Position numbers and translations under genes: made by a program. From the NCBI GenBank assembly GCA_002066995.1, contig MWTC01000016.1, positions 62,001 to 126,000 on the forward strand: a DNA stretch of 64,000 bases. Direction: 5' to 3'. Under the pieces are notes generated by a model. It had not been told where the DNA came from, did no database searches, and was given only the letters and a program-made list of their open reading frames with translations. This stretch comes from Sphingobacteriales bacterium UTBCD1 (GTDB lineage Bacteria > Bacteroidota > Bacteroidia > Chitinophagales > Chitinophagaceae). This document shows positions 62,751 through 64,000 of the stretch, in pieces; the first letter of the stretch is position 1, and the number at the start of each line of letters is the position of its first letter.

Positions 62751-63947
62751 TCAATATAACATTCCGAATAGCCACAAAGGTATTTTGTGCAGCGCACCGG
62801 TTTCAATATTATCATTCACAATCCAAAAATTCTTAGCAGATGAAGTTGCTGTTCCTGTTTTGTTTTTACCTCCTATTTCAAATTCATTTTTTCCATCTAC
62901 GGTAAAATCGCCCTTTACAGACAGCGAAACACTATGCCCTGCGTTTTTAAGCTGGTTTAAAAAAAATGATTCCCTCATATTGCCTTTATCAGCGTTTTCT
63001 GGTGAAAGTGCAAAGTGAAAGTTGGTATTCTCCAGAAAAATTTTGTCTGGTTTCTGAAGTGTGCTGATACTTTTGCCAAGTGCCGATAAGGAATTAATTA
63101 GTCTTACTTTTTCAAGATAATGCAGGTATTGAACCAGCGTATTGCGATGGATCCCGATTTTGTCACTCAATTTTGATATGTTAGGTTTAAAAGGAACATT
63201 GGTGGCGAGGATGTAAAAAAGCCGGCTTATTTTTCTGATATTAGCAGGATCAAATCCTTCAATAAACGTCAGATCGTTTTCCAAAGTCATTTTTATGATT
63301 TGCTCCAGCCTTATGGAATATGTTTTTTTACCTTCTAAAAAAAAAGGATAATATCCAAACTGTAAATAGTCACTGAAGTACATCAATGGTTTAAACTGCT
63401 TTGCCAGGTCTAATGCGATTTCCCCATGATGGATCAGAATGTCTTTCAACGAAACTGGTTGCAGCGTGGCAATATTTGAAAACTGCAGGTATTCACGGTA
63501 AGAAAGACCAGGCATCTCAAACTGAACGGAGCGACGGCTGAGATCAGCATTTTGGCGAAGTATATCGGTAATGCACGAACCTGTAAACACAATATGAATT
63601 TTCTTATATTGATCATACAGATTTTTTATTTCTTTAGCCCATTGGGGATATTTATGCACTTCGTCGAGAAAAAAAGTATCAATTCCCCTTGGAATGAAAT
63701 ACCGGGCAACATCCACCAACTTGTTATCTGTAAAAAATATATCATCGAGTGAAAGATAAAGTGCATTTGCTCTGTTGCCGTATCGCTGCTTTATTTGCTG
63801 CAGGAGCAAGGTTGTTTTACCCGTTCCTCTGGCTCCGACAATTCCGATCAGCCGGTCATTCCAATGAATTTTTTCCTGTAGCAGGCGTACTTTATCCGCC
63901 GATTGTTCTGATACCAATATTTGTGATCTGATTAATAGGTTATCCAT
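62751..63947 (-). CDS. AAA_14-family ATPase (DUF4143-like C-terminus)
   Basis: A 398-residue P-loop ATPase: Walker A GARGTGKT (38-45), Walker B TFFLDEVHKYPQWAKEI, sensor HIVFTGSCI, then a DUF4143-like C-terminal part with a winged-helix-like KIGIHRNTLVQYLHYLEKV and a PD-(D/E)XK-like beta region at the end (FTVDGKNEFEIGGKNK). The sequence DFTVDGKNEFEIGGK has the spacing of a nuclease-fold D...ExK. Such proteins are sporadic and often mobile; cellular role unknown. The start at 63947 is chosen because it follows the -7 box at 63966-63973. An 8-bp inverted repeat lies between box and start codon. Confidence 0.85.
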   Translation of the reverse strand: MDNLLIRSQILVSEQSADKVRLLQEKIHWNDRLIGIVGARGTGKTTLLLQQIKQRYGNRANALYLSLDDIFFTDNKLVDVARYFIPRGIDTFFLDEVHKYPQWAKEIKNLYDQYKKIHIVFTGSCITDILRQNADLSRRSVQFEMPGLSYREYLQFSNIATLQPVSLKDILIHHGEIALDLAKQFKPLMYFSDYLQFGYYPFFLEGKKTYSIRLEQIIKMTLENDLTFIEGFDPANIRKISRLFYILATNVPFKPNISKLSDKIGIHRNTLVQYLHYLEKVRLINSLSALGKSISTLQKPDKIFLENTNFHFALSPENADKGNMRESFFLNQLKNAGHSVSLSVKGDFTVDGKNEFEIGGKNKTGTATSSAKNFWIVNDNIETGALHKIPLWLFGMLY

Positions 63948-63973
63948 TTTGCTGTTTTGATTCAGCAAAAATA
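63947..63973 (-). promoter_or_regulatory. -7 box and operator-like inverted repeat of the AAA_14 gene
   Basis: TATTTTTG on the minus strand (63966-63973). TTTTGCTG (63947-63954) and CAGCAAAA (63963-63970) are perfect inverted repeats with an 8-bp spacer that overlap the box and reach the start codon, so a bound protein or a 5' hairpin would block expression. Confidence 0.5.
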
Positions 63974-64000
63974 TATAAAAGTGCTGTATAAAAAGAGCAA

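Overview
The window comes from a member of the Bacteroidota, most probably the Chitinophagales/Chitinophagaceae. The evidence is a complete gldK-gldL-gldM-gldN block (type IX secretion/gliding core) plus gldB; Bacteroidota-type families (DUF4271, DUF4783, DUF4838, DUF5686, SusC/BtuB-like TonB receptors); an apparent lack of strong Shine-Dalgarno sequences; and about sixteen copies of the Bacteroidota -7 promoter box TAnnTTTG directly upstream of genes. Lineage below phylum is inference from family content; no 16S gene is present.

Layout. 1-6943: end of a surface-polysaccharide cluster (DUF4838 protein cut by the window edge, three GT4 glycosyltransferases, a polymerase-like membrane protein on the opposite strand, a CpsB-type PHP phosphatase). 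7074-9583: a stand-alone ECF sigma factor, a membrane protein, a repeat-rich spot with four 28-bp repeats, tRNA-Arg(CCG), a GIY-YIG nuclease and a 53-bp tRNA duplicate, then MarC. 9625-14042: two TonB-dependent receptors, one behind a cobalamin riboswitch. 14068-21012: amino-acid permease with a Cys/Met PLP enzyme, TolC/HlyD efflux pair, gpsA, two tiny membrane proteins. 21015-28079: hemW, a BamA/TamA-like protein, DUF4271 with hemD, a DUF255 thioredoxin-fold protein. 28164-33154: gldKLMN. 33331-40273 (mostly minus): uvrC with an overlapping lipoprotein gene, an ECF sigma factor with an unusual anti-sigma-like/beta-barrel protein, a haem-binding protein, gpmI. 40403-47861: DUF4783, nadC, SUI1, an NTF2-like protein, icd, apaG, gldB, nadE. 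48472-53203: a compact MoxR-DUF58-BatD-like-BatA operon followed by rsgA. 53224-64000: small conserved proteins, gamma carbonic anhydrase, class III aminotransferase, two very large outer-membrane proteins, an MBL hydrolase and an AAA_14 ATPase.

Most genes are core or housekeeping. Shared themes are envelope biogenesis (T9SS, BamA-like, DUF5686, efflux, TonB receptors), NAD synthesis (nadC, nadE) and haem/B12-linked functions (hemW, hemD, B12 receptor). The most unusual items are the tRNA-Arg/GIY-YIG/partial-tRNA unit next to a 28-bp palindromic tandem repeat, the sigma-factor partner that combines an inner-membrane helix with a predicted outer-membrane barrel, and a recurring promoter geometry that predicts leaderless mRNAs. 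No CRISPR array, complete prophage or insertion sequence was seen. All calls rest on reading the sequence and on remembered family features; no database search was run.
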